Source: Ciceribacter sichuanensis
GTDB taxonomy: Bacteria; Pseudomonadota; Alphaproteobacteria; Rhizobiales; Rhizobiaceae
NCBI RefSeq assembly: GCF_024055605.1
Contig: NZ_JAMXLX010000004.1
Coordinates: forward strand, 372,001-436,000
Length of the DNA: 64,000 nt
Direction of reading: 5' to 3'
The translations under genes and the position numbers were made by a program. Shown one piece after another: positions 1 through 7,972 of this stretch (position 1 is the stretch's first letter; each line of letters opens with the position of its first letter). The notes under the pieces are model-generated. The model did not search any database, was not told the DNA's origin, and was given only the letters and a program-made list of their open reading frames with translations.

Positions 1-309
1 ATCGCCTTCCTTGGCGTAAGGCTCGGCGCCCGGTGCCGGCGCGCGGTAGAAGGTGCCGGGCAGGCCTGCGACCACCACCGTCTCCACACTGTCTTCGACC
101 TCCGGCAGGGCCAGAAGCGAAGCAATCTCGGCGGCGGCCATTGCTTCCGGCGATTCGCTCCGCGCAGTGGCCGGGATGACGGATCCTCCACCGGCCCGGC
201 CTGCAGTCTTTGACAGGCGGATACGCATGCCGTTTTCCGAGACTTCAAGTTCGTTCAGCGACGAATCCTGCAGCATTTCCATAAGTTTGGCGATCGTGGC
301 CAGATCCAT
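1..309 (-). CDS. Biotin carboxyl carrier protein (AccB-like), N-terminal part
   Basis: The visible 103 residues begin MDLATIAKLMEMLQ and continue ELEVSENGMRIRLSK, the N-terminal pattern of the biotin carboxyl carrier subunit of acetyl-CoA carboxylase. An Ala/Pro-rich linker follows, and near the left edge the start of the biotinyl fold appears with the segment TFYRAPAPGAEPYAKEGD. The biotinylated AMKM lysine lies outside the window. The gene sits 9 bp after pxpA on the same strand. Biotin carboxylase/carrier genes are known neighbours of pxp genes in proteobacteria, so this is probably a second, pathway-linked carrier rather than the housekeeping AccB. I infer that from context only. A biotin carboxylase gene would be expected to the left. 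Confidence 0.82.
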   Translation of the reverse strand, partial: MDLATIAKLMEMLQDSSLNELEVSENGMRIRLSKTAGRAGGGSVIPATARSESPEAMAAAEIASLLALPEVEDSVETVVVAGLPGTFYRAPAPGAEPYAKEGD

Positions 310-318
310 GCGATGTCC

Positions 319-1083
319 TCAGTGCAGGAAGTTGCGGATGGTGATACCGGCATCTTCCAGTCCGGCGCGCACCTTTGCGGCAATGCCGACGGCAGACGGC
401 GTGTCGCTATGCACGCAGATCGAATCGATCGGCGTCACGATGGAGCGTCCGGTGATCGTTTCGATCGCGCCGTTCCGGACCATGCGCGCCACCCGTTCGG
501 CAGCCGCTGCCGCATCGTGGATGACCGCGCCCGGCTTGCTGCGATGAACAAGAAAGCCTTCGTCCGTATAGGCCCGGTCGGCAAAGATCTCGGACCGGCA
601 GGAAAGCCCCATTTCCCGTGCCAGCCGTTCCTGATGACCAAGCGCGATGGTGAGGCAGACGAGCTTCGGATCGACCGCCTTGATCGCGTTGTTGACGGCT
701 TGCGCAATGCTCTCGTCCTGTTGGGTCAGGTTGCCAAGCGCGCCATGGGCTTTCACATGGGTGATCGGATGGCCGGCATAGGTCGCCAGAGCCTGAGCCG
801 CGCCGATCTGGTAGGCGACCAGCCGCTCGATCTCTCCGGCAGAAAAGGGAATGTTGCGCCGCCCGAAGCCCCAGAGATCGGGAAAGCCGGGGTGGGCACC
901 GACCGCCACGCCTTTCTCCTTCGCCAGCGAAAAGGTCTGCGTCATGATTTCGGGATCGCCCGCATGCAGTCCGCAGGCTATGTTGGCGGAACTGACGATC
1001 GACAGCATTGCTGCGTCGTCGCCCATCCTATAGGCGCCGAAGCCTTCGCCCATGTCCGAGTTGAGATCGACGCTGAGGCTCAT
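319..1083 (-). CDS. pxpA: 5-oxoprolinase subunit A (LamB/YcsF family)
   Basis: PxpA is the LamB/YcsF-family subunit of the prokaryotic ATP-dependent 5-oxoprolinase PxpABC, which opens 5-oxo-L-proline to L-glutamate in the cytoplasm. The protein has 254 residues, the usual length. It starts MSLSVDLNSDMGEGFG and carries the family segments NIACGLHAGDP, GAHPGFPD, HVKAHGALGN, EIFADRAY and ICVHSD. The reading frame is open further upstream, but the ATG at 1083 has a GGAG ribosome site at a good distance and matches the family N-terminus. Its partners pxpB and pxpC are divergent on the plus strand, so the subunits come from two opposed transcripts, whereas in many genomes pxpA lies with pxpBC. Confidence 0.95.
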   Translation of the reverse strand: MSLSVDLNSDMGEGFGAYRMGDDAAMLSIVSSANIACGLHAGDPEIMTQTFSLAKEKGVAVGAHPGFPDLWGFGRRNIPFSAGEIERLVAYQIGAAQALATYAGHPITHVKAHGALGNLTQQDESIAQAVNNAIKAVDPKLVCLTIALGHQERLAREMGLSCRSEIFADRAYTDEGFLVHRSKPGAVIHDAAAAAERVARMVRNGAIETITGRSIVTPIDSICVHSDTPSAVGIAAKVRAGLEDAGITIRNFLH

Positions 1084-1116
1084 GTCTTTGCTCCCGTGTG
1101 TTCGGTCGACCAATTC

Positions 1117-1213
1117 TAGAGCATAATCCGACCGGAGTGAAACGAGGATCGGTAAGATTATGCTTAAAAAATAAGGTATTAGAGCGCTGCTACGAATTAT
1201 TCGGATCAAAGCG
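1117..1213. repeat. RIME-like intergenic repeat, copy 1
   Basis: A 97-bp element shares most of its sequence and its exact length with 48981-49077. Its left half is a stem-loop with perfect 9-bp arms, AGCATAATC and GATTATGCT, around a loop containing GAGTGAAACGAGGATC. It resembles the Rhizobium intergenic mosaic elements (RIME) known from rhizobial genomes. It fills much of the 228-bp divergent region between pxpA and pxpB, so promoters for both directions must lie inside or around it. I could not pick a convincing -35/-10 pair. Confidence 0.8.
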
Positions 1214-1311
1214 TACTCTAAAGAGAGCTTCAAGGCACAGACAATGGCGGCTGCGAAGAAATGCTTGGGGTCTCTACAGGCTTCTGATATATCACATTCG
1301 ACGAGGTTATC

Positions 1312-1992
1312 ATGACGGTCAGCATAAGTGGGGATGGCGGCAATCCGAGAGTGAGCGCGGAAGGTGCTGGCGCTCTGTTGCTCGATGTCGCCGACGCTGT
1401 CTTCGACCAGTCGCGACAAGAGCGCATCTGGACGCTGGCCGAGGCGCTGAAGGGACTTGTCGGCGTTCTCGAGACAGCGCCGGGCATGAACAACCTCATG
1501 GTCGTCTTCGATCCGTTGCGCCTCGATCCGGATGTGCTGCAGGCGAAGCTTCTTGCCGGCTGGGAAAAGGCCGAAGCCGGTCACTCCCGCGCGCGTCTGG
1601 TGGAGATTTCCGTCGTCTACGGCGGTCCGGGCGGTGGCGATCTCGCTGAAGTCGCCGAGGCCAAGGGGATGACGCCCTGGGCGTTGGTCGAACTTCACGC
1701 TGCTCCGGTCTACTCCGTGGCCGCGGTGGGTGCCATGCCGGGCTTCGTCTATCTGTCAGGGCTCGATCCGAAGCTGGCGATACCGCGCCGGGCCGTGCCG
1801 CGCATGGGCGTTCCCGAGGGTTCGGTGATTATCGGCGGCGCGCAGGCCGGCATCATGCCGCTCACCGCGCCTTCCGGTTGGCACATTCTCGGCCACACGG
1901 ATTTCCATCTTTTCGATGCCTCCCGTGAACAGCCGGCGGCACTTCGTTCCGGCGACAAGATCCGTTTCGTGCCCAGGGAGATCCTCGCGTGA
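1312..1992 (+). CDS. pxpB: 5-oxoprolinase subunit B (KipI-like)
   Basis: PxpB is the KipI-like subunit of 5-oxoprolinase and acts with PxpC and PxpA. The protein has 226 residues. It contains the conserved stretch VGAMPGFVYLSGLDPKLAIP followed by PRMGVPEGSVIIGGAQAG and a C-terminal PSGWHILG motif, all typical of the carboxyltransferase domain subdomain C/D family (AHS1). The start ATG follows a TTATC-rich leader. The stop overlaps the GTG start of pxpC by four bases, so the two subunits are translationally coupled. In Bacillus the homologue KipI is also known as a kinase inhibitor, but the pxp context favours the metabolic role here. Confidence 0.94.
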   Translation: MTVSISGDGGNPRVSAEGAGALLLDVADAVFDQSRQERIWTLAEALKGLVGVLETAPGMNNLMVVFDPLRLDPDVLQAKLLAGWEKAEAGHSRARLVEISVVYGGPGGGDLAEVAEAKGMTPWALVELHAAPVYSVAAVGAMPGFVYLSGLDPKLAIPRRAVPRMGVPEGSVIIGGAQAGIMPLTAPSGWHILGHTDFHLFDASREQPAALRSGDKIRFVPREILA

Positions 1993-2993
1993 TCGAGATT
2001 CTGACGACGGGTGCCGCCAATAGCGTGCAGGATCTCGGCCGTTTCGGCTATCTCGATGCTGGTGTTTCTCGCTCCGGTGCCATGGACGGGCCGGCGCTCG
2101 AAGCCGCCAACCTCATGCTGGGCAACGATCCAGATGCGCCGGGGCTGGAGATTGCCGTCTTCCCGTTCCGCGTTCGGTTTGAGGCCGCGACGCTTGTTTC
2201 AGTGACCGGTGCGGATTGCCCGGTAACACTTGGCGGCAGGCCCTATCCGTCGTGGTGGGGTTTGCAGGTCCGCTCCGGCGACGTGTTGGAACTGGGTTTG
2301 CCGCGTTCGGGCGCGCGAGCCTATGTCGGCTTTGCCGGCGGGATTTCCGTGCCTGCCGTGCTCGGTTCCGCTTCCACCGATATCAAGAGCGGCTGGGGTG
2401 GCTTCGAGGGCAGGGGCCTTCGGCGGGGTGACCGGCTGGAACTTTCGCACGGCCTCGCAGCGCTTGCCAACCTGCCGGGCGGTTTCGGCATCGATCCATC
2501 CGCCATGGGACGTCATGACGGAGCCAACAGGCCTATCCGGGTTCTCGCCGGTGCCGAGCACGCGGTCTTCGATCCCGCGTCTCTCTCGGCTTTCGAGGCC
2601 ACGCCATGGCGGGTGACCGACGAGGCCAATCGTCAGGGCTATCGCCTTGCAGGCTCCGAGCTGAAGCTGACACGGCGGCTTGAACTCTTTTCCCACGGCA
2701 TCATGCCGGGCACGGTCCAGGTACCGCCCTCAGGGCAACCGATCATCCAACTGGCGGAAGCCAATACCTGCGGCGGCTATCCGAAGATCGCCCATGTCAT
2801 CGAAGCCGACCTCTGGCGTCTGGCGCAGGCGCCTGTTGGTAGCGACCTGCGCTTTGCCGTGGTCGGTAGGCATGACGCGGTCGAAGCCCTGAAGCGCCAG
2901 CGAAGCGCTCTCGCGCGGGTCGCGGCGTTCAGCGCGCTCGCCCGCAAGGAACCCTCTCACCGTGAAGGCCTTGCCGGTCTTGCGGTGAAATGA
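1989..2993 (+). CDS. pxpC: 5-oxoprolinase subunit C (KipA-like, biotin-dependent carboxyltransferase family)
   Basis: PxpC is the KipA-like subunit (AHS2 domain) of 5-oxoprolinase. The 334-residue protein shows the family landmarks TGAANSVQDLGRFGYLDAGV near the N-terminus, SGAMDG, SWWGL, and QVPPSGQPIIQLAEANTCGGYPKI near residue 250. The start is GTG at 1989, overlapping the end of pxpB. The family is related to biotin-dependent carboxyltransferases, yet the PxpABC reaction is ATP-driven lactam hydrolysis. Twenty-five bases after the stop comes a proline-racemase-family gene, which very likely shares the transcript. Confidence 0.94.
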   Translation: MIEILTTGAANSVQDLGRFGYLDAGVSRSGAMDGPALEAANLMLGNDPDAPGLEIAVFPFRVRFEAATLVSVTGADCPVTLGGRPYPSWWGLQVRSGDVLELGLPRSGARAYVGFAGGISVPAVLGSASTDIKSGWGGFEGRGLRRGDRLELSHGLAALANLPGGFGIDPSAMGRHDGANRPIRVLAGAEHAVFDPASLSAFEATPWRVTDEANRQGYRLAGSELKLTRRLELFSHGIMPGTVQVPPSGQPIIQLAEANTCGGYPKIAHVIEADLWRLAQAPVGSDLRFAVVGRHDAVEALKRQRSALARVAAFSALARKEPSHREGLAGLAVK

Positions 2994-3018
2994 ACTGTTT
3001 GATTGATGGAGTAATCTC

Positions 3019-4059
3019 ATGAGATGGAAACGGACCCTTCAGCTTCTCGACGTGCATGCGGAAGGGGAAATCGGTAAGGTGGCGATCGGCGGCGTGCCGA
3101 AGATCCCGGGCGATACGATCGCCGAGCAACTGCACTGGATGAACAACGACCCCAAGGGTCAGGAACTGCGCCGCATGCTCGTGCTCGAGCCGCGGGGCGC
3201 GCCGATCGGTTCCGTCAACCTGCTGCTGCCGGCCAAGAACCCCAAGGCCGATGCCGGTTTCATCATCCTTCAGCCCGATCAGGCCCATGCCAGCTCCGGC
3301 TCCAACTCGATCTGTGTCACCACCGCACTGCTGGAAAGCGGTATCGTCGAGATGCAGGAACCCGAGACAGTCGTCATGCTGGACACGGCCGCCGGCCTCG
3401 TCCGGGCGACGGCAACCTGCCGCGACGGCCGCTGCGAGCGCGTCAAGCTCACCATGGTTCCTTCCTTCGTCCATGAACTCGATGTCGGCATCGATACCGC
3501 CCAATGGGGGCGGATCACCTTCGACCTGAGCTATGGCGGCATCTTCTATGCACTCGTCGATGTCGGCCAGGTCGGCCTTACCATCGAGAAGGGCAATGCG
3601 CGCGCGCTGGTCGAGGCGGGCATGATCCTCAAGGAACAGATCAATCGCACGATCCCGGTCGTCCACCCGGAAATCCCGGCTATCTCCGGGGTCGCCTATG
3701 TGATGTTCCGCGATGTCGATCCTGACGGAGCCGTGCGCACCTGCACGACCATGTGGCCGGGCCGTGTGGATCGTTCGCCCTGCGGCACGGGAAATTCCGC
3801 GAACCTCGCGACGCTCTACGCTCGCGGCAAGGTGAAGGTGGGAGACATCCTGAAGTCCCGTTCGATCATCGGTTCGGAATTCGAGGTCGGACTCGATTCC
3901 GTGACCGAAGTGGCTGGCCGGACAGCCGTAATCCCGACGATCAGCGGCCGCGGCTTCACCTTCGGATTGCATCAGGTTGCGCTCGATCCGTTCGATCCTT
4001 TCCCAGAAGGATTTGCGCTCACGGACGTCTGGGGTCCGTCTGCCGGCTCGATAGGCTAG
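3019..4059 (+). CDS. Proline racemase / hydroxyproline epimerase family enzyme with Ser-Cys active site
   Basis: This 346-residue protein belongs to the proline racemase superfamily (PF05544), whose members racemise proline, epimerise 4-hydroxyproline or dehydrate trans-3-hydroxyproline using two opposed catalytic residues. The second site is canonical: DRSPCGTGNSA at 251-261, with Cys255. The first site, normally C-G-H, reads S-G-S (Ser93-Gly94-Ser95) within ASSGSNSICV, so both the first Cys and the His are replaced. Ser-Cys members are known, but the missing His makes substrate prediction unsafe. It lies 25 bp behind pxpC, which suggests the substrate feeds into, or resembles, 5-oxoproline. 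Candidates are a hydroxyproline epimerase or dehydratase, or an enzyme acting on D-5-oxoproline. The last is speculation. Confidence 0.85.
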   Translation: MRWKRTLQLLDVHAEGEIGKVAIGGVPKIPGDTIAEQLHWMNNDPKGQELRRMLVLEPRGAPIGSVNLLLPAKNPKADAGFIILQPDQAHASSGSNSICVTTALLESGIVEMQEPETVVMLDTAAGLVRATATCRDGRCERVKLTMVPSFVHELDVGIDTAQWGRITFDLSYGGIFYALVDVGQVGLTIEKGNARALVEAGMILKEQINRTIPVVHPEIPAISGVAYVMFRDVDPDGAVRTCTTMWPGRVDRSPCGTGNSANLATLYARGKVKVGDILKSRSIIGSEFEVGLDSVTEVAGRTAVIPTISGRGFTFGLHQVALDPFDPFPEGFALTDVWGPSAGSIG

Positions 4060-4211
4060 AGAAGAAGAGAAAATCTCTTCGAATGAAATTGGTAATAGAT
4101 CGGTAGGTTTCTTGTCGTCACCTATCTTGCTATTGATAAAGCGCACGGAATATGTAGGACACTCGTCCGCGCGCTGCGTAAATTAGCAAGTATAGTAAGT
4201 GGAACACACAA

Positions 4212-4934
4212 TTGACGACAGGAGCCACCCTGCTGACAAACTCACAGAATTTGTCTTCTTTGCGTGGGAGCCCGATTTTTTCCAGCCTGACAGTGGAAGA
4301 GGATCGCGAATGGTTGTCTCGATGTCATACGAGAAATCTCTGCGCTGGCGAAAGTCTGGTCGACTACGAAGATCTCACCAAGGATGTATTTCTGGTGCAG
4401 AGCGGCGAGATGCGCGCAGTCTTGCGTTTTTCGGTCGGCAAAGAAGCTATTCTGGGGAGTTTTCGGCGCGGCGACTTGATGGGCGAACTATCGGCAATCG
4501 ATGATCTCGCTCGTTCGGCCAGCCTGATGGCGGTCAGCGACGCGGTTGTAACGGTCATTCCCTATGCCGTGTTTCATGACATTTTGCGCAACAGCCCCGG
4601 CGTGACCCGGGCGCTGATGCAACTCCTGTCGCGTCGCATTCGCGCGATGAACGAGCGGGTGTCGGAACTCTCTTTTCTGGATACTAAGCACAGGCTCTAC
4701 AATGCCCTGCTGCGTCTTTCGCGGTCGCGCGGCGACGGTGGCGGCGAGCGGATCATTTCGCCGCCGCTCGTGCATGCGGAGCTGGCCGAACACATCGGCT
4801 CAAGCCGCGAGACAGTCTCCCGCGAAATGTCGCGTCTCATTCGCGAGCAATTGATCGAACGCACCAGCCGGGCAATCGTGTTGAAGAACCCCGTCGAACT
4901 CTCGAAGCGCATCTCGAAGGCGCTGGAGGGTTAG
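4212..4934 (+). CDS. Crp/Fnr family transcriptional regulator
   Basis: The 240-residue protein has an N-terminal cyclic-nucleotide-binding fold (about residues 20-130), a long dimerisation helix (130-160) and a C-terminal winged helix-turn-helix (about 185-225, with EHIGSSRETVSREMSRL as recognition region). The segment GELSAIDDLARSAS resembles the phosphate-binding cassette of Crp, so a nucleotide ligand is possible. There is no FNR-type cysteine cluster; only two Cys (38 and 44) occur near the N-terminus. No ATG is available. TTG at 4212 and CTG at 4230 are both possible, and the GGAG at 4221 fits the CTG better. The gene stands alone between the pxp operon and the convergent fucU gene, so its targets cannot be inferred. 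Confidence 0.9.
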   Translation: MTTGATLLTNSQNLSSLRGSPIFSSLTVEEDREWLSRCHTRNLCAGESLVDYEDLTKDVFLVQSGEMRAVLRFSVGKEAILGSFRRGDLMGELSAIDDLARSASLMAVSDAVVTVIPYAVFHDILRNSPGVTRALMQLLSRRIRAMNERVSELSFLDTKHRLYNALLRLSRSRGDGGGERIISPPLVHAELAEHIGSSRETVSREMSRLIREQLIERTSRAIVLKNPVELSKRISKALEG

Positions 4935-4948
4935 GGAGAGGGTTCGGC

Positions 4949-5377
4949 TCAAGGGTAGATGACGCCCTTGCGCAGGATGATATTGGCATAGAGCCGCGGT
5001 TCACCTGTCTGGATCACCGTATGGGCCGCGCGCACGCGGTCGTAGAAGCTTGCACCTACAAGTGGCACGACAGTCATGCTCGGTTCGTGACGGGCGCAGC
5101 AGGCAATCATTTCCTGATGAACGGGATCGAGCCGTTCGGGATCGGCTCCGACCGTCGAGCGAAAGATTGCCTGAGGCACGAAATCGTCGATCGGCAGGAC
5201 GCTCAAAACGGCGTTGAGCACGGGAACAAGGCCGTGCCCGTCGAGACGCACGAGACGCCTTGCATGTTCCAGCGCCGGATAGTTGCCGTCGACGATGGCG
5301 ATTTCGTCGCCATGGCCCATGGCGCGTAGCGTCGCCAGCAGATCGGGGCTCAGAAGCGGGTCAATTCCCTTCAGCAT
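4949..5377 (-). CDS. fucU: RbsD/FucU family sugar mutarotase
   Basis: RbsD/FucU proteins interconvert ring or anomeric forms of monosaccharides so that kinases and transporters get the right form. This 142-residue protein starts MLKGIDPLLSPDLLATLRAMGHGDEI, with the conserved His of the GHGDE motif, has IVDGNYP after it, and ends EPRLYANIILRKGVIYP, the family's C-terminal active-site strand. It overlaps the 3' end of frcR by 17 bp on the same strand, so both come from one message. FrcBCA-type transporters carry fructose and, in Sinorhizobium, also ribose and mannose, which makes a mutarotase a sensible partner. The exact sugar is not determined; fucose in particular is only the family name. 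Confidence 0.88.
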   Translation of the reverse strand: MLKGIDPLLSPDLLATLRAMGHGDEIAIVDGNYPALEHARRLVRLDGHGLVPVLNAVLSVLPIDDFVPQAIFRSTVGADPERLDPVHQEMIACCARHEPSMTVVPLVGASFYDRVRAAHTVIQTGEPRLYANIILRKGVIYP

Positions 5378-6611
5378 TGTCTATTTCCTTGAACAGGACC
5401 GTTTGGTCGATGAGATAACGCGCAAAGATGGGCAGGCTCGCACCGCCGATGGCGCGGGCCTGTGGGCCGACGATGCCCTCGATGATATCGGGTGTGACGA
5501 TCCCCTGCAGATCGAGGCGATTGACTGCCGCGACCGTTGCCGCGACGAGCCGCGCGCGCACCCAGTCGGGAAAGCCGCCGTCTATGATCGCGGCGGAAAA
5601 GTCGACGATGGACACCGCCGCGACGATGGCCTGCGCCAGCGCCTCGGCGCTGTCCTGGATCCAGATTTCCAGCGGCTCGCCGAAATCGATCCACTCCTCC
5701 GCGGCATACCACAGTGGCTGAGGGTCGAGGCCGCGCTCGCGAAGCAGGTTTTCCAGCACGAAGATCGAGGCGATCTCCAGCAATTGTGCCGTCTCCCCGC
5801 GCTTGTTGCGCACGGGCAGGGGAGCGATTGCGCCGGCAGTGCCGGTGCGTCCCACGAAGACAGACGAATTCAGGACGATGCCGCCGCCGATGAAGGAGCC
5901 GACATAGAAATAGATGAAATCCGGGTAAAGTGGACCGGCGCCGAAGACGAGTTCCGCGCCGCAGGCGCTCGTCGCATCGTTTTGCAGATAGACGGGGTAG
6001 CTGATCCGGGCAGAGACTTCTGCCTGCAGATCGAAACCGCGCCATGCGTCCATGGCCCCTTCCGGCGCCCCCACTTCCTCGGCCCAGTTCCACAGCTCGA
6101 ACGGTGCGGCGATGCCAACGCCGGCGATGCTGTGCCTCTGTGCTGCCGGAATGGCAGCTTCCACCTCGGCAATGCCGCTGTTGATGAAAGAGAGGATCTC
6201 CTCGGGGTTCGGATAGCGATAGGTGCGGTGAAGCTGCTTGCGGATGTTGCCGACGAAATCCATCAGCACCAGATCGGCGCTTCGCCGGCCGATCTTCACG
6301 CCAAACGAAAATACGGCCTCGGGGTTGAGATACATCGGTATCGAGGGCTGGCCCACCTTGCCGCGCACCGGTTCGCCTCGGACCAGAAGACCATCCTTCT
6401 CCAGCGCGCGCATGATGACCGAGACGGTCTGAGCCGAAAGGCCGGTGCGTCTTGCGATGTCCGCCTTGGAGAGCCCGCGATGACGCCGGACGACCGAAAG
6501 CACGAGCCGTTCGTTGTAGGCGCGTACGCGCACCTGATTGGCCCCGCCACCGGCGCTGATCGGCTCCGGTTCGCGGGTAGGCGATGGTGAATGGTCATGC
6601 GTCAAGGACAT
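5361..6611 (-). CDS. frcR: ROK family transcriptional regulator of fructose uptake
   Basis: The protein has 416 residues from the ATG at 6611, which is preceded by the strong ribosome site GGGAGGAG. Residues 30-75 form a winged helix-turn-helix (SKADIARRTGLSAQTVSVIM). From about residue 98 a ROK sugar-binding domain follows, with GVGIAAPFE and YPVYLQNDATSACGAE. The zinc-binding Cys cluster of ROK kinases is absent, so this is a regulator and not a sugar kinase. It is divergent from frcB, the arrangement known in the frc cluster of Sinorhizobium meliloti. It probably represses frcBCAK until sugar binds, acting at the AT-rich repeats at 6669-6700. Confidence 0.88.
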   Translation of the reverse strand: MSLTHDHSPSPTREPEPISAGGGANQVRVRAYNERLVLSVVRRHRGLSKADIARRTGLSAQTVSVIMRALEKDGLLVRGEPVRGKVGQPSIPMYLNPEAVFSFGVKIGRRSADLVLMDFVGNIRKQLHRTYRYPNPEEILSFINSGIAEVEAAIPAAQRHSIAGVGIAAPFELWNWAEEVGAPEGAMDAWRGFDLQAEVSARISYPVYLQNDATSACGAELVFGAGPLYPDFIYFYVGSFIGGGIVLNSSVFVGRTGTAGAIAPLPVRNKRGETAQLLEIASIFVLENLLRERGLDPQPLWYAAEEWIDFGEPLEIWIQDSAEALAQAIVAAVSIVDFSAAIIDGGFPDWVRARLVAATVAAVNRLDLQGIVTPDIIEGIVGPQARAIGGASLPIFARYLIDQTVLFKEIDNAEGN

Positions 6612-6668
6612 GGTCGCTCCTCCCGACCCTCTCCTACCGCGAAGTAGCAGAGGGCGCCAGCATCTCAC

Positions 6669-6700
6669 ATTGGATTAATAATTCAATTGGATTTATTTAT
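6669..6700. promoter_or_regulatory. Putative FrcR operator: two direct repeats
   Basis: Two copies of a 15-bp AT-rich unit, ATTGGATTAATAATT (6669-6683) and ATTGGATTTATTTAT (6686-6700), lie 17 bp apart in the frcR-frcB divergent region. They are strikingly AT-rich in a GC-rich genome. The second copy abuts the likely -35 box of frcB, so bound protein would block polymerase. Assignment to FrcR is inferred from position alone. Confidence 0.5.
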
Positions 6701-6728
6701 TGACGTCGGAATTTTTTGATGTTCTAAA
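6700..6728 (+). promoter_or_regulatory. Putative sigma70 promoter of frcBCAK
   Basis: TTGACG (6700-6705) is followed after 17 bases by TCTAAA (6723-6728), a reasonable housekeeping promoter. It lies directly after the repeated AT-rich units and about 120 bp before the frcB start codon. Confidence 0.5.
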
Positions 6729-6846
6729 TGGCCGCGTGGAGGAGAGGTACGACCGAGAACGGCGTGCCAGACCGGGCAGTCTTTCTTGCCTGGGCCGACA
6801 CCTCGCGGCCGGAGGAGCCGGTCGAGTCATTTTCGGGAGGAAAAAT

Positions 6847-7872
6847 ATGACAAAGTCACTGATCGCAGCAGCCCTGTCCACGCTTGCCCTCGGCGTTGTT
6901 TTTGCCGCTCCTGCAAGCGCAGCCGATGTATCTGCTTGCCTGATTACCAAGACCGACACCAATCCCTTCTTCGTCAAGATGAAGGAAGGCGCGACAGCCA
7001 AGGCCAAGGAACTTGGCGTTACCCTGAAATCCTATGCCGGCAAGGTCGATGGTGACCATGACAGCCAGGTAGCTGCTATCGAATCCTGCATCGCCGATGG
7101 CGCGAAGGGTATCCTCATCACCGCTTCCGATACCAAGGCCATCGTCGATCAGGTGAAGAAGGCGCAGGAAGCCGGTCTTCTGGTGATCGCGCTCGACACG
7201 CCGCTCGATCCCGCCGACGCAGCCGACGCCACCTTCGCAACCGATAACCTTCTCGCCGGCAAGCTGATCGGCCAGTGGGCCGCGGCAACCCTCGGCGACA
7301 AGGCCAAGGACGCCAAGATCGGCTTCCTCGACCTCACTCCGTCCCAGCCGACCGTCGACGTTCTGCGCGACCAGGGCTTCATGATCGGCTTCGGCATCGA
7401 TCCGAAGGACCCGAACAAGATCGGCGACGAGGACGATCCGCGTATCGTCGGTCATGACGTGACCAACGGCAACGAGGAAGGCGGTCGCAAGGCCATGGAA
7501 AACCTTCTCCAGAAGGATCCGGATATCAACGTCATTCACACGATCAACGAACCGGCTGCCGTCGGTGCCTATCAGGCTCTGAAAGCTATCGGCAAGGAAA
7601 ACGACGTGCTGATCGTGTCCGTCGACGGCGGATGCCCGGGCGTGAAATCCGTTGCCTCCGGCCAGATCGGCGCGACCTCGCAGCAGTATCCGCTACTAAT
7701 GGCATCGCTCGGCATCGAGGCGATTGCCAAGTACGCGGCCGACGGCACCAAGCCTCAGCCGACGCCCGGCAAGAGCTTCTTCGACACCGGCGTTTCGCTG
7801 GTGACCGACAAGCCGGCGCCCGGTGTGGAATCGATCGATACCAAGGTCGGTACGGATAAGTGCTGGGGCTGA
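6847..7872 (+). CDS. frcB: Fructose ABC transporter, periplasmic binding protein
   Basis: FrcB binds fructose in the periplasm and delivers it to FrcC/FrcA. The 341-residue protein has a signal peptide (about 1-26, ending ASA before ADVSACLI) and a type I periplasmic-binding fold of the ribose/xylose class, with [38 protein letters not shown] and [13 protein letters not shown]. The start ATG follows GGGAGGAAAAAT. Order and protein sequence agree with frcRBCAK of Sinorhizobium meliloti as I remember it. A 100-bp gap with a hairpin separates it from the permease gene, which often allows a surplus of binding protein. Confidence 0.93.
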   Translation: MTKSLIAAALSTLALGVVFAAPASAADVSACLITKTDTNPFFVKMKEGATAKAKELGVTLKSYAGKVDGDHDSQVAAIESCIADGAKGILITASDTKAIVDQVKKAQEAGLLVIALDTPLDPADAADATFATDNLLAGKLIGQWAAATLGDKAKDAKIGFLDLTPSQPTVDVLRDQGFMIGFGIDPKDPNKIGDEDDPRIVGHDVTNGNEEGGRKAMENLLQKDPDINVIHTINEPAAVGAYQALKAIGKENDVLIVSVDGGCPGVKSVASGQIGATSQQYPLLMASLGIEAIAKYAADGTKPQPTPGKSFFDTGVSLVTDKPAPGVESIDTKVGTDKCWG

Positions 7873-7905
7873 TCGGCTGATCGATAGCACCACGACATCA
7901 TGAAG

Positions 7906-7929
7906 AAGGGGCGGTGAAGGCCGCCCTTT
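7906..7929 (+). other. Intercistronic hairpin between frcB and frcC
   Basis: A 9-bp stem with one G-U pair (7906-7914 with 7921-7929) encloses a six-base loop. There is no T-run, so it is more likely to protect the frcB 3' end or to attenuate than to terminate fully. Such hairpins commonly follow binding-protein genes in ABC transporter operons. Confidence 0.5.
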
Positions 7930-7972
7930 CCGACGGTGCAACGCACCTGTCCTATGGGATGGAGACACGTCC

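Noticed and set aside
4201..4234. GGAAC at 4201 as a further EcfG promoter for the Crp/Fnr gene
   Set aside because: No CGTT lies at the required distance.
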